The notes beneath the pieces are model-generated. The model ran no database searches. It saw only the letters and a list, made by a program, of their open reading frames with translations, and was not told the origin of the DNA. Below, one piece after another: positions 29,785 through 38,554 of a stretch of DNA of 56,206 nucleotides. Position 1 is the stretch's first letter. The number at the start of each line of letters is the position of its first letter. The position numbers and the translations under genes are program-made. The stretch comes from Candidatus Accumulibacter adjunctus (GTDB taxonomy: Bacteria > Pseudomonadota > Gammaproteobacteria > Burkholderiales > Rhodocyclaceae). Location of the stretch: NCBI GenBank assembly GCA_000585015.1, contig JFAX01000002.1, positions 294,674 to 350,879 of the forward strand, read 5' to 3'.

Positions 29785-31866
29785 TCAACCTCCGCCCAGA
29801 CGGCGAAGGGCACGTTCGGCGGCGGCGTCGAAGAGGCAGACGCGTGACACGATGCGTGCCTCACCGATGGCAATCTGCCGGTCGAAGAACGAGCGATGCG
29901 CCGCCACCGCCCAAATCCAGTCCGGGTTGAACAGGAGGATCGTCGCCCCGGCCGGGTCCAGCCAGCAGCTCAGACCGCACAGTGTTGCGGCATCCGGCAG
30001 ACTGAAGCGCAGCCATTCCCCTACCTGCAAACCGGCCGCGGCGCCTGCCTGCGGCGGACGCTCGCTGTTCGCACCGGCCAGATAGCGTACCTGCCGCCCG
30101 TCGTCCTCGAGCAGTTGCGCTCCGCTTCCAGCAACGTCCTTGAGCGCTTCTGCAAACCTGCCCGTGGGCCGCACGCCTGCCGTCCTCTCGCCTGCCGGGG
30201 CAGCAGCCGACTGGTTGCGCAGGGCTGCCGTCTGCAGGTCGAACAGCCGTTCGAGGAAGGGCTTGCGCTCGGCCGCGCTGATGCCGATCCCATCGAGGCC
30301 ATCGGCGATCCGTTTGAGCAGCGAGGAAGCCATGCCGGCCAGCCGCTTGCGCTCGTCGGGGCCCTGTTTCGGCAGCACGCTCCAGATCAGATCGTCGGCG
30401 GTCCGGCTGTGTTGCTGCCAGCGCTCGCCGTTTGGGCCCCCGTCGGCGCCGGCAGCGATCATCACGCGCAGCCAGTACGTCTCGAGAAAGGCGGCGATCT
30501 CGGCTGCGTGCGTTCGTGCCAGGCTGGTTCGCAGCCAGGTCGCAGCCAATTGGCTGGCGTAGCGTCTGCTCTCGTGTGCGCGCACCATCTGCTCGTACGG
30601 TGCGGCAGACGCCCGGATCGCCCGCTCGCGTTCGTCGATCAGCGCTGCGAGATCGGCGAGCAGGCTGTCGAGATCGATCGGCTGCCGTCCGAGCGCTGCC
30701 CGCGCCGTTGCCGCCAGCCGGCACAGCCGCGCGCACAGCGGGTGCCCCGATGGCGCATCGCGCGGCAGGCCCAGCGCCGCATGGCCAATCCGGTTGAGCA
30801 GCAGGCGGGCGGGATGAGTCTCGCTGGCGAGCAGCGCCGGATCGACGAGCGCCACTTTCAGCAACGGAATCTGCAGGTTCCCGACCGCCGCACGGATGAC
30901 ATCCGGCAGCTCATCCGACTCGAACATGGCCTCGAAGATCAGCGCCATGGTGTCGATGATGACCGCTTCCGGTCGCCCCGCCGGCAGGTCGAGATCCTGC
31001 GATCGCGGCGCGGCAGTGCCGGTGGCCGTGGCTTCTGCTGCCGAGGCGTGGGTCTCGAGTGCCGTCAGGCGGGCGAGCAGGTGCTGGAGCATGACGAGTG
31101 CTGCCGTGTCGAGCGCCGGCCTGCAGGCCTGCAGGCTGTCATCGCCGGCCAACGGGGCTGCGCTGGCCGTTGGCGTGCCGGCGGTCTGCTGCCGGACGAA
31201 GTCCTGCAGTGCCGAACTCGAGGTCTGGCCAAGGCTGGCCGGGCTCCGTGGCGATGGCGCCGTCACCGTTCCCGTGTCCGCCTTCTGCCGTCTCTCGGTC
31301 GGCGCGGCTTCGACCCCCTGGCTGGCGAGGAAGTCGTCGATCTCGCCGTAGATCAGGGGAAGTTGCTGCAGCAGCCGCTGTTCGATCCGATCGAGCAGGG
31401 TCAGCGCCTCTTCGAGGCTGCGGGCCGCCTCGCGAGACAGCGCCCAGAGTCCGAGGCAGATCACCTCAGGACCCAGTGGTTCGTCGCCGTCGTTGCCCGC
31501 CGCCCAGCCGAGCAGGGTCCGGTAGCGCGACTGGCAGCGGGACAGAGCGCGCCCGCCAGCCTCACGCAGGCGGCTGCCGACGTTGCGGATGCGGATGTCG
31601 AGTTCGAGATCGTCGTCGCCCATCAGGGTAAGGCGCGAAGCCGTCAACTCGCTGGCCTGCCCGAAGTCGTCGTCCGAGTGGGTGGACAACAGCTCGTCAT
31701 GCGCTTCGCCGACCTCGCGCTCGAAAGCCTCGGCGGCCGCCGGCGAATGTGCGGCGCAGATCCTGACGACATCACCCAGCCGGCGCTGGAGAATCTCCCT
31801 GCTGGCGCGGGTCAGAGCGAGCTGCCGCTCGCCGGGGCGACTGCTTGGCGGTTCGTGAGGAGGCAT
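29785..31866 (-). CDS. DUF1631 family protein
   Basis: A 693-residue cytoplasmic protein of the DUF1631 family, found mainly in beta- and gammaproteobacteria; function unknown. It is mostly helical: an N-terminal part with ELTASRLTLMGDDDLELDIR and LSRCQSRYRTLLG, a disordered Thr/Pro/Ser linker at about residues 190-240, and a large helical C-terminal part (MALIFEAMFESDELPDVIR; VLPKQGPDERKRLAGM) that ends in a small PilZ-like beta region (LQVGEWLRFSLPDAATLCGLS). A c-di-GMP-binding RxxxR signature is not obvious in that tail. Start ATG 31866. Confidence 0.82.
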   Translation of the reverse strand: MPPHEPPSSRPGERQLALTRASREILQRRLGDVVRICAAHSPAAAEAFEREVGEAHDELLSTHSDDDFGQASELTASRLTLMGDDDLELDIRIRNVGSRLREAGGRALSRCQSRYRTLLGWAAGNDGDEPLGPEVICLGLWALSREAARSLEEALTLLDRIEQRLLQQLPLIYGEIDDFLASQGVEAAPTERRQKADTGTVTAPSPRSPASLGQTSSSALQDFVRQQTAGTPTASAAPLAGDDSLQACRPALDTAALVMLQHLLARLTALETHASAAEATATGTAAPRSQDLDLPAGRPEAVIIDTMALIFEAMFESDELPDVIRAAVGNLQIPLLKVALVDPALLASETHPARLLLNRIGHAALGLPRDAPSGHPLCARLCRLAATARAALGRQPIDLDSLLADLAALIDERERAIRASAAPYEQMVRAHESRRYASQLAATWLRTSLARTHAAEIAAFLETYWLRVMIAAGADGGPNGERWQQHSRTADDLIWSVLPKQGPDERKRLAGMASSLLKRIADGLDGIGISAAERKPFLERLFDLQTAALRNQSAAAPAGERTAGVRPTGRFAEALKDVAGSGAQLLEDDGRQVRYLAGANSERPPQAGAAAGLQVGEWLRFSLPDAATLCGLSCWLDPAGATILLFNPDWIWAVAAHRSFFDRQIAIGEARIVSRVCLFDAAAERALRRLGGG

Positions 31867-31982
31867 CGGTCAAGCCTTCGGGTTGCTCGCGCAGATCTCG
31901 GGTGGTCTCGTTTGTTGTATCGTAATAGGGCTTGGTTGGCCGCTGCAGACCGCGTTGCAGAGGCGGCGGGATCGTCGTGCCG

Positions 31983-31988
31983 ATTATA
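31983..31988 (-). promoter_or_regulatory. Possible -10 of the DUF1631 gene
   Basis: TATAAT on the minus strand, 117 bases before the DUF1631 start, in the 237-base divergent gap with the aldo/keto reductase gene. No -35 hexamer of quality at the right distance, so support is one perfect hexamer only. Confidence 0.3.
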
Positions 31989-32103
31989 GACGACGACCGC
32001 CGTCGCCACGTACGCCTTTGCACGATCACAATGGGCTTTTCGCCTCGCGCACGGGCGTGCCGAGGCTCTTGTTGGCCGTCGCCGGGCGACGGTGGGAGAA
32101 GAG

Positions 32104-33141
32104 ATGCAGCGGAGATTTCTTGGCAACAGCGACCTGCAGGTGTCGGAGATCTGCCTCGGCACGATGACCTTCGGCCAACAGAACAGCGCAGCGGAAGGCC
32201 ACGCACAGCTCGACCGGGCGCTGGCAGCCGGCATCAACTTCATCGACACCGCCGAGATGTACCCGGTGCCACCGCGGGCGGCAAGCTGCGGCCGCACCGA
32301 GGAGATCATCGGCAGCTGGCTGCGCGGGCAGGCGCGCGATCGCCTGGTGATTGCCAGCAAGGCTGCCGGACCGTCGCGCGGCCTCCACTGGATACGCGGC
32401 GGCGCACACGCATTCGACTACGGCAGCCTGCGCAGCGCGGTCGAGGGCTCGCTGCGGCGACTGCAGATCGACCACATCGACCTCTATCAACTGCACTGGC
32501 CGGCGCGCAATCAGCCGATGTTCGGCCAGTGGCAATTCGATCCGGCCAAGGAGCACGCGGCGACGCCGATCCTGGAAACGATCGAGGCTCTGGCGCGGCT
32601 GATGCGCGAGGGCAAGATCCGCCACTATGGCCTGTCGAACGAGCATCCCTGGGGCGTCATGGAGTTCGTCCGCCTTGCCCGCGAGAACGGTCTGCCGCGA
32701 CCGGTCTCGCTGCAGAATGCCTACAACCTGCTGAACCGGGTGTACGAGAACGGGCTCGCCGAGGTCTGCCACTGCGAGGGGCTCAGCCTGTTGCCCTACT
32801 CGCCGCTCGCCTTCGGCGTCCTGAGCGGCAAGTACCTGCGCGATCCGCAGGCGGCAGGTCGCATCAACGAATTCCCGGGTTTCGGCCAGCGCTACGGCAA
32901 GGCCGGCGTCGCGCCGGCGGTAGGCGCCTACGTCGAACTGGCGGCCCGGCACGGGCTGACGCCGACGCAACTGGCACTGGCCTTCGTCTACTCACGCTGG
33001 TTCGTCGCCAGCACGATCATCGGCGCCACCAGCGTCGCGCAGCTCGACGAGAACCTGGCGGCGTTGGCTCTGCCCGTGTCGCCCGCGCTGTTGGCTGAGG
33101 TCGACGGGATCCACCTGCGCCACGGCAATCCGGCCCCGTGA
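32104..33141 (+). CDS. Aldo/keto reductase, Tas-like
   Basis: NADPH-dependent reductase of 345 residues. The AKR tetrad is visible: Asp and Tyr in FIDTAEMYPVP, Lys in LVIASKAAG, and His in YQLHWPARNQ. The N terminus MQRRFLGNSDLQVSEICLGT and insertions such as ARNQPMFGQWQF resemble E. coli Tas. The C-terminal cofactor loop is STIIGATSVAQLDENL. I use ATG 32104, preceded by GGGAGAAGAG; GTG at 32092 would add four residues. Physiological substrate unknown. Confidence 0.88.
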   Translation: MQRRFLGNSDLQVSEICLGTMTFGQQNSAAEGHAQLDRALAAGINFIDTAEMYPVPPRAASCGRTEEIIGSWLRGQARDRLVIASKAAGPSRGLHWIRGGAHAFDYGSLRSAVEGSLRRLQIDHIDLYQLHWPARNQPMFGQWQFDPAKEHAATPILETIEALARLMREGKIRHYGLSNEHPWGVMEFVRLARENGLPRPVSLQNAYNLLNRVYENGLAEVCHCEGLSLLPYSPLAFGVLSGKYLRDPQAAGRINEFPGFGQRYGKAGVAPAVGAYVELAARHGLTPTQLALAFVYSRWFVASTIIGATSVAQLDENLAALALPVSPALLAEVDGIHLRHGNPAP

Positions 33142-33272
33142 ACACGGGTCGGTGAGGGCGTCGCCAGCAGGCTGAATCCGCGGTCGCGCGCCGCTTCGGG
33201 GTCGATGGTCAGCGGCCCAGCGGGCAGTGCGCGAGCGCCGCTGACCGCATGCGGGACGACGCCGCGGGGTTT

Positions 33273-33674
33273 CTATTCCTTCGCTGTCGGCTTCGGCGCC
33301 GACTTGCCTTCGCCTTCCGCGGGCTCACTGGCGGCAGCCCTCTTCTTTTTGCTGCCGGGTGGTTGCGGTGGTGGCAGTTGTGGCTCGACGGTTTCGAGCT
33401 TGTTCTCGCGCATGTAGATGTCCATGTCGCGCCACCCCTCGTAGATCGAGGCCTTCGGCAGCCAGGAGTAGATCGAATAGCAGTCCTCGATCGCCCGCCC
33501 CGATTGTCGGCACGCGCCGCCAACTGCCTTGCCCTCGGCGTCCAGGCGCGCGAGCTTGGCGCCGGCCGGCTCGATGCCGACCGCCTGCTGCGCCGAGTCG
33601 CAGGCGCTCAGGCCGGGCAGCAGCCAGCAGGCGATCAGGAGGGTACGGAATGGCAGGCGCGCACGATCGAACAC
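33273..33674 (-). CDS. Small lipoprotein, function unknown
   Basis: A 133-residue predicted lipoprotein with lipobox GLSAC (Cys25). The middle part has two further Cys (GGACRQSGRAIEDCYS) that could be disulfide-linked, then the conserved-looking YSWLPKASIYEGWRDMDIYM. The last third is Pro/Lys/Ala-rich and disordered. It has no recognised family. It is convergent with the aldo/keto reductase gene (131-base gap). Confidence 0.7.
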   Translation of the reverse strand: MFDRARLPFRTLLIACWLLPGLSACDSAQQAVGIEPAGAKLARLDAEGKAVGGACRQSGRAIEDCYSIYSWLPKASIYEGWRDMDIYMRENKLETVEPQLPPPQPPGSKKKRAAASEPAEGEGKSAPKPTAKE

Positions 33675-33970
33675 GGTGCTTCCCGGGAAGCTGAAGGTCA
33701 GTCACGCATTGTAACCACAATCGACGGATCGCTACCTGCGACTCGCGGCGCTGATCGGCGGAAACGCGCGTCCCGTTGCGCTTCCACACTCAATTGCGCA
33801 AGCCGTCCGCCAGCGGTGCAAGCACCGCGAGCGGGTGCGGTCGTTGACGACGATCGACGGGAAGGCGCGGCGGCACAGAGGGTCCGCTGGCGGGCAGGTC
33901 GCATCGTCGTCCAAGGCGTCGCCACCTGCCGCTATAATCGCGTTCTTTTTCCCGCTACCGAAGGACTGCC
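33675..33970. other. 296-base gap between lipoprotein gene and ugpB
   Basis: Divergent intergenic region. Small open frames on both strands are Arg-rich and unlike real proteins. The only element I can support is the TATAAT at 33933-33938. Confidence 0.5.
33933..33938 (+). promoter_or_regulatory. -10 hexamer of ugpB
   Basis: Perfect TATAAT, 33 bases before the ugpB start codon, giving a leader of about 25 bases. The -35 is weak at 17-base spacing, and no Pho box is recognisable upstream. Confidence 0.5.
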
Positions 33971-35245
33971 ATGCTCTTGCGCAAATTCCTCCCGACGGCA
34001 CTGGCTCTTGCCCTTGCCGCTTCCATGCCCGGCGTGACGGCGGCCGCGCCGGCCGAGATCCTGTTGTCGCACCAGCTCGACGAGGAGCGCGCCGAGCGCG
34101 TCGAGAAGGTGATCGAACGTTTCAACGGCAGCCAGAAGGATTACCAGGTCAAGCTGGTGCGCCGTGTGCAGGGTGAGCCGGCGACGGATCTCAACCTTGC
34201 CACGCGTGAGGAGCAGGGGCACTACGTCGCAGCCAAGGCGGCCTTCAAGCCGATCCAGCAGATCATGAGCGAGGCCGGAATACCCTTCGACGGCAGCAGT
34301 ATCGCGCCCGAACTGCGCGTCGGACTGACCGATGCAAGAGGCAACCTGGCAGCGCTGCCGCTCGCTCTCGCCACCCCCATCCTGTTCATCAACAAGGGGG
34401 CGTTCCGCAAGGCAGGGCTCGATCCGGAGAAGCCCCCGCGGACCTGGGCCGAAGTGCAGAAGGCGGCAGACAAACTGTTCGACGCCGGCAGCAAGTGTCC
34501 ATACACCACATCCTGGCCGGCATGGGTGCATATCGACAACCTCAGTGCCTGGAACGGTGTCGAGGTGGCCGATGCCAAGGGTACCCTGGTCTTCAACGGC
34601 CTGCCGCAGGTGAAGCATACGGCGCTCCTGACGACCTGGGCGAAAGCGCGCTTCTTCGTCTATTTCGGCCGCCGCGACGAGGCGGACAGGCGCTTCGCCG
34701 AAGGCGAGTGCGGCATGCTGACCTCCTCATCGTCGCTTTTCGGTGCCTTGCACGAGAGTCGCAAGGTTGACACCGGAGTGTCGCCGCTGCCCTATCACGA
34801 CGACATCCAGGGAGCGCCGCAGCAGACGCTCGCCGGTGGGGCCTCCTTATGGGCGGCTGGCGGCAGGAAGCCGGCCGAGTACAAGGGAATCGCGCAGTTC
34901 GTCCGCTTCCTGATGGAACCCAGTCTGCAGGTCGAGTTCACCGCCGCATCGGGCTTCCTGCCGATGACCGCCGCCGCGCGCGCCGCCGCTGGCAGCAAGC
35001 TGCTGCAGGCCGATGTCGCCGGTCTCAACATCGCCTATCGCCAGTTGCAGGGCCCCGCGGCGCTGCGCACGATCCGCGTTTCCGAGATCGAGAAGGTGCG
35101 CATCATCGTCGAGGAGGAACTCGAGGCAGCCTGGTCCGGCAAGACGCCGGCCAAGGAGGCGCTCGACATCGCCGTGCAGCGGGGCAACCTGGTCATGAAC
35201 AAAGTGCCTGCGGCAGCGGCAAAGGCGCCAGCCAGGAAGAAGTGA
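33971..35245 (+). CDS. ugpB: ABC transporter substrate-binding protein, sn-glycerol-3-phosphate type
   Basis: A 424-residue periplasmic binding protein, predicted to bind sn-glycerol-3-phosphate or glycerophosphodiesters. The signal peptide covers about residues 1-25 (LALALAASMPGVTAAAPA). The mature part opens EILLSHQLDEERAERVEKVI and includes PLALATPILFINKGAFRKAG, CPYTTSWPAWVHIDN, GECGMLTSSSSLFG and GGASLWAAGG, as in UgpB. It ends in a Lys/Ala-rich tail. It is coupled by a 4-base overlap to ugpQ. The permease (ugpA, ugpE) and ATPase (ugpC) genes do not follow. Confidence 0.88.
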   Translation: MLLRKFLPTALALALAASMPGVTAAAPAEILLSHQLDEERAERVEKVIERFNGSQKDYQVKLVRRVQGEPATDLNLATREEQGHYVAAKAAFKPIQQIMSEAGIPFDGSSIAPELRVGLTDARGNLAALPLALATPILFINKGAFRKAGLDPEKPPRTWAEVQKAADKLFDAGSKCPYTTSWPAWVHIDNLSAWNGVEVADAKGTLVFNGLPQVKHTALLTTWAKARFFVYFGRRDEADRRFAEGECGMLTSSSSLFGALHESRKVDTGVSPLPYHDDIQGAPQQTLAGGASLWAAGGRKPAEYKGIAQFVRFLMEPSLQVEFTAASGFLPMTAAARAAAGSKLLQADVAGLNIAYRQLQGPAALRTIRVSEIEKVRIIVEEELEAAWSGKTPAKEALDIAVQRGNLVMNKVPAAAAKAPARKK

Positions 35246-36036
35246 GCACGGCGCGGTTCGGCTGGCGCCTGCCGCGCGTGTTTGCGCACCGCTGCGGCGG
35301 TGCGCTGGCACCCGAGAATACCCTCGCCGGCCTGCGCATCGCCGCCCGTCTCGGCATCACGGCGGTCGAATTCGACGTCATGCTGTCGGCCGACGGCTCG
35401 CCGTGGCTGATCCACGACGAGACCCTCGAGAGGACCACCAACGGTGTCGGCCGTGTCGGCTCCAGCAGCGATGCGCAACTGCGCGCGCTCGACGCAGGCA
35501 TTCGCCGTCACCCGGCTTTTGTCGGCGAAAGGGTGCCGACCCTGGCGGCGGCAGCGGCCGCCTGTCGTCAGCTCGGGCTGCATGCGAACGTCGAGATCAA
35601 GCCGGCGGCCGGCTGCGAGGAGCTGACCGGCAGCGTCGTCGCGCGGCAGGTGCAGCAACTGTGGGCCGGCACGGCGCAGCCACTCGTCTCTTCCTTCTCC
35701 GAGGCTGCGCTGCAGGCAGCACGCGCGGTGGCTCCGACCTTGACGCTGGGCTGCCTCTTCGAGCGCGTCCCCACCGACTGGCGCGAACGCCTGCGCCGAC
35801 TCGGGGCCGCGACGCTGCACTGCGATGCCGGGCTGGTTGACGATGGGGTCATCGCCGAGGCACGGGCCTGCGACATTCCACTGCTCTGCTACACGGTCGA
35901 TGATCCGGTTCTGGCGTCGTCGCTGTTCGTGCGTGGCGTCGCTGCCGTGTTTAGCGATCGCATCGATCTCGTTGGCGATGACGAGGCGGCAGACGGGCGC
36001 CCCGCTGACCATCACAGCGGCGGCAGCCGCCGGTAG
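35242..36036 (+). CDS. ugpQ: Glycerophosphodiester phosphodiesterase
   Basis: Hydrolyses glycerophosphodiesters to glycerol-3-phosphate and an alcohol. The 264-residue cytoplasmic protein starts at GTG 35242, overlapping the ugpB stop (GTGA). The catalytic segments are FAHRCGGALAPENTLAG with the first His, and EFDVMLSADGSPWLIHDETL with the metal-ligand acidic residues and the second His; NVEIKPAAG and CYTVDDPVLASSLFVRGV follow. The usual AHRG is AHRC here. It fits with ugpB in use of phospholipid-derived glycerophosphodiesters as a carbon or phosphate source. Confidence 0.9.
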   Translation: MSTARFGWRLPRVFAHRCGGALAPENTLAGLRIAARLGITAVEFDVMLSADGSPWLIHDETLERTTNGVGRVGSSSDAQLRALDAGIRRHPAFVGERVPTLAAAAAACRQLGLHANVEIKPAAGCEELTGSVVARQVQQLWAGTAQPLVSSFSEAALQAARAVAPTLTLGCLFERVPTDWRERLRRLGAATLHCDAGLVDDGVIAEARACDIPLLCYTVDDPVLASSLFVRGVAAVFSDRIDLVGDDEAADGRPADHHSGGSRR

Positions 36037-36113
36037 TTCCAGCGCCTTCCGGACGCGCCCGTGCGCGGGCAAGGCGCAGGTTGCTCGTGGCGGGCTGAAG
36101 TCCCCGCCAGCCT

Positions 36114-36509
36114 ACCCGGGTCGCCTGGCTCTCGGCCGACTTGCGGGAGCGTCCGGTCGGTTTGCAGATCGGCGAACTGATCGAAACGCATGACCACAGC
36201 AACTTCGAGTGCTTTGCCGTCCTTTCCGGTCCGCTGCTCAACGTTGATGCCACGTATCGCCGATTGCGCACGGCCTTCGACAACTTCCTCGACATCGCGC
36301 GGCTGTCCGACGACGAGGCAGCAAGCAGGTTGCGCGCACTCGAGATCGACATCCTGGTCGACCTGGGTCGCCACACGCTCGACGCCCGCACGGGCATCGT
36401 TGCCCGACGGCCGGCGCCGGTTCAGGTCAGCTGGCTCGGGTATGCGGGTGATGTGGGAGCGCTGCTGGCGCGGCGAAGCACCGGCGGACATCAGCCTCTG
36501 ACGAGCTGA
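36114..36509 (+). pseudogene. Relic of an O-GlcNAc-transferase (SPINDLY)-like gene
   Basis: The frame from just after a stop at 36096-36098 reads RVAWLSADLRERPVG, then ALEIDILVDLGRHTLDAR and IVARRPAPVQVSWLGYAG. These are the N-terminal lobe signatures of bacterial TPR-type O-GlcNAc transferases. Similarity stops abruptly after GYAGDVGA and the frame ends at 36509. The TPR part, the rest of the first lobe and the entire UDP-sugar-binding lobe are missing. About 115 residues of a protein normally over 500 remain, so I call it a remnant. A start codon (TTG 36141) exists but would cut the conserved block. Confidence 0.72.
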
Positions 36510-36779
36510 ACCCGCGACGGGTCGCCCTTTGCCCGCAGGCATCGACAGGACGGCGGCGGTGTCGGCGTTGGCAGGCTGGCAGCCGGTCTGGACGGGGCCG
36601 ACAGGCCAGTGTGCCGGTTGTGCAAGTGATGTTTCGAGCAAAGTCGAGGCCACGGCGGGGTATCATAGTCGAGTGGAGACACGCGCAAGCTACGGCGAGG
36701 GAAGGGCTGTCAGGCGGCCGTTGCCGCTGGCGTCGTTCCCCGTGTTCACCGCTGATCGCAACCATCGAGGCGAGCCAAC
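36510..36779. other. Non-coding stretch before tagH
   Basis: Nothing recognisable apart from a TATCAT hexamer at 36661-36666, which could serve as the -10 of the tagH-pppA operon. Together with the relic to its left this makes more than 700 bases without an intact gene, at the boundary of the T6SS block. Confidence 0.4.
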
Positions 36780-38525
36780 ATGCGCATTTCAGTCAGGAGC
36801 TGCTCCGGTTCACCGCCAATCCACCCGCTTGCTTTCGACTTCGGCGAGCGTGGCGGGTCGATCGGCCGGGACGAAAGCAATGAGCTTCGTTTGCCGGATC
36901 CGGACCGGCACATCTCGCGGGTTCAGGCGAGGGTCGAATGTCAAGGACAGCAGTTCTTCCTCGTCGACATGGGCGCCAATCCGTCACTGGTCAATGGTCG
37001 ACCACTCGGCAAGGGCAATCGGGTGGCGCTGATGGGTGGCGAGGAGATCGTCATCGCGAACTACGTCCTGCACGTGGAATTCGCCAGCGCACGTCCCGAG
37101 TTTTCGTCGCGTTCGGCGGCCCCGGTGCAGGCGTCTGACCCGCTGGGATTGTTCGCGGCGCAGCAGGGCGCGGTCTTGTCGCCGGCCAAGGCGGTGGGCG
37201 GTCCGTTCGGCAACTCGGTACTGGGCGGCAGAGCGTCCGCGGCGGACCCGTTCGCTCCTGCCGGCGATGACCCGTTTTCCGTTTTTGCGCCGCGGGTGGC
37301 GAAAACTGCACCGGCAGAGGAGCAAGGGGCTCGCCGCCCGCCCCATGATCCCTTCCTGGCGCCGGAGCCGGTCGTGGTCAAGCCGGCAATGGACCCACTT
37401 GGTCTCGGGCAGGTCTGCGGCGAAAACTCGATCGATGCCCTGTTTGGGCTCGGTACGGGTACTGCCGACCCGCTGGCGGGAAGCCCGCTGGCTGATGCCG
37501 GCGGGCCATCGGCAGGCGCAACCGGGTTCGGAACGGATCCATTGGCACTCTTTGGTGGGGTGCCGGCTCGGCAAGGGTCGTTGCCGCAGCGGGACGATTC
37601 GCCGATTCTGAACCAGGCCGTTTCCCTGCCACGCGCGGCCACCCCCCCGAAGGCCGACGTCGCCGCGTCGTCCGTCAGGCCGCCGGCGCCGACGGCTGCA
37701 AGCGAGCGGCCGCTGGCAAGCCCGGGCGTCATGTTCACCTCCTGGGAGGAGGAGCCGCCAGCAGGAAGAGAGCAGGCAAGGAGTTTCCGCGACGAGCCGA
37801 CACGGATCGTCCAGCCGGCGCCTGCGCGGCAGCCAAGGACTCCGCCTGGCGAGCGAGTTTCCCCCGTCGCCAGACCGCAAGCGAAACAGGCTCCAGCGGC
37901 TGCTGCGCCGGGTGACGCCAGCGCTGCCGACCTCGCCGAGGCTTTCCGGCGCGGGCTTGGCGTGCAGGTTGCACTGCCCGACGGGATGAGCGTCGAGTTG
38001 ATGGAGCAGATCGGTATCATGCTGCGTGAGGCCGTCCAGGGGACGATCCACCTCCTGATGGCGCGCGCCGAAACCAAGCGCGAAGTTCATGCGCAGGTGA
38101 CGATGATCGTCGGCAAGGACAACAACCCGCTGAAGTTCTGTCCCGATGTCGGCTTTGCGCTGACGCAGTTGCTGGTTCCTCAAGGCCGAGGTTTCATGCC
38201 GCCGGCGGATGCCATGCGTGATGCCTACGAAGATCTGCGCGCGCACCAGTTCGGTTTCATGGCCGGCATGAACGCCGCGCTTGCCGGCGTCCTGCGGCGC
38301 TTCGAGCCGGCAGCGCTCGAGCGGCGAGTGGTTGGCAAGAGGCTGCTCGACAACATCCTGCCGGCAAGCCGCAAGGCCCGGTTGTGGGATCTGTTTGAAG
38401 AGATGTACGGTGAGATATCCCGCGAGGCGGCAGATGACTTCCACAACCTGTTTGGCCGCGAGTTTCTCAAGGCCTATGAAGAACAGGTGCAGCGCCTGGA
38501 AGCGGAGCGTGACTCCGTTCCGTGA
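36780..38525 (+). CDS. tagH: T6SS-associated FHA-domain protein TagH
   Basis: A 581-residue regulator of type VI secretion. The N-terminal FHA domain (residues about 24-95) is complete: GSIGRDESNELRLPD, HISRVQARVE and DMGANPSLVNGRPL, so it should bind a phosphothreonine. Residues 100-380 are a long disordered Pro/Ala-rich linker with repeats of DPLGLF/DPLALF type. Residues about 390-575 match the C-terminal domain of T6SS FHA proteins (FRRGLGVQVALPDGMSVELM; NNPLKFCPDVGFALTQLL; FEEMYGEISREAADDF). In P. aeruginosa the equivalent Fha1 is the target of PpkA and PppA, both encoded next door. Followed at once by pppA. Confidence 0.92.
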   Translation: MRISVRSCSGSPPIHPLAFDFGERGGSIGRDESNELRLPDPDRHISRVQARVECQGQQFFLVDMGANPSLVNGRPLGKGNRVALMGGEEIVIANYVLHVEFASARPEFSSRSAAPVQASDPLGLFAAQQGAVLSPAKAVGGPFGNSVLGGRASAADPFAPAGDDPFSVFAPRVAKTAPAEEQGARRPPHDPFLAPEPVVVKPAMDPLGLGQVCGENSIDALFGLGTGTADPLAGSPLADAGGPSAGATGFGTDPLALFGGVPARQGSLPQRDDSPILNQAVSLPRAATPPKADVAASSVRPPAPTAASERPLASPGVMFTSWEEEPPAGREQARSFRDEPTRIVQPAPARQPRTPPGERVSPVARPQAKQAPAAAAPGDASAADLAEAFRRGLGVQVALPDGMSVELMEQIGIMLREAVQGTIHLLMARAETKREVHAQVTMIVGKDNNPLKFCPDVGFALTQLLVPQGRGFMPPADAMRDAYEDLRAHQFGFMAGMNAALAGVLRRFEPAALERRVVGKRLLDNILPASRKARLWDLFEEMYGEISREAADDFHNLFGREFLKAYEEQVQRLEAERDSVP

Positions 38526-38554
38526 CGCGGCACCTTACCGCCGAGGAGAGAGTG

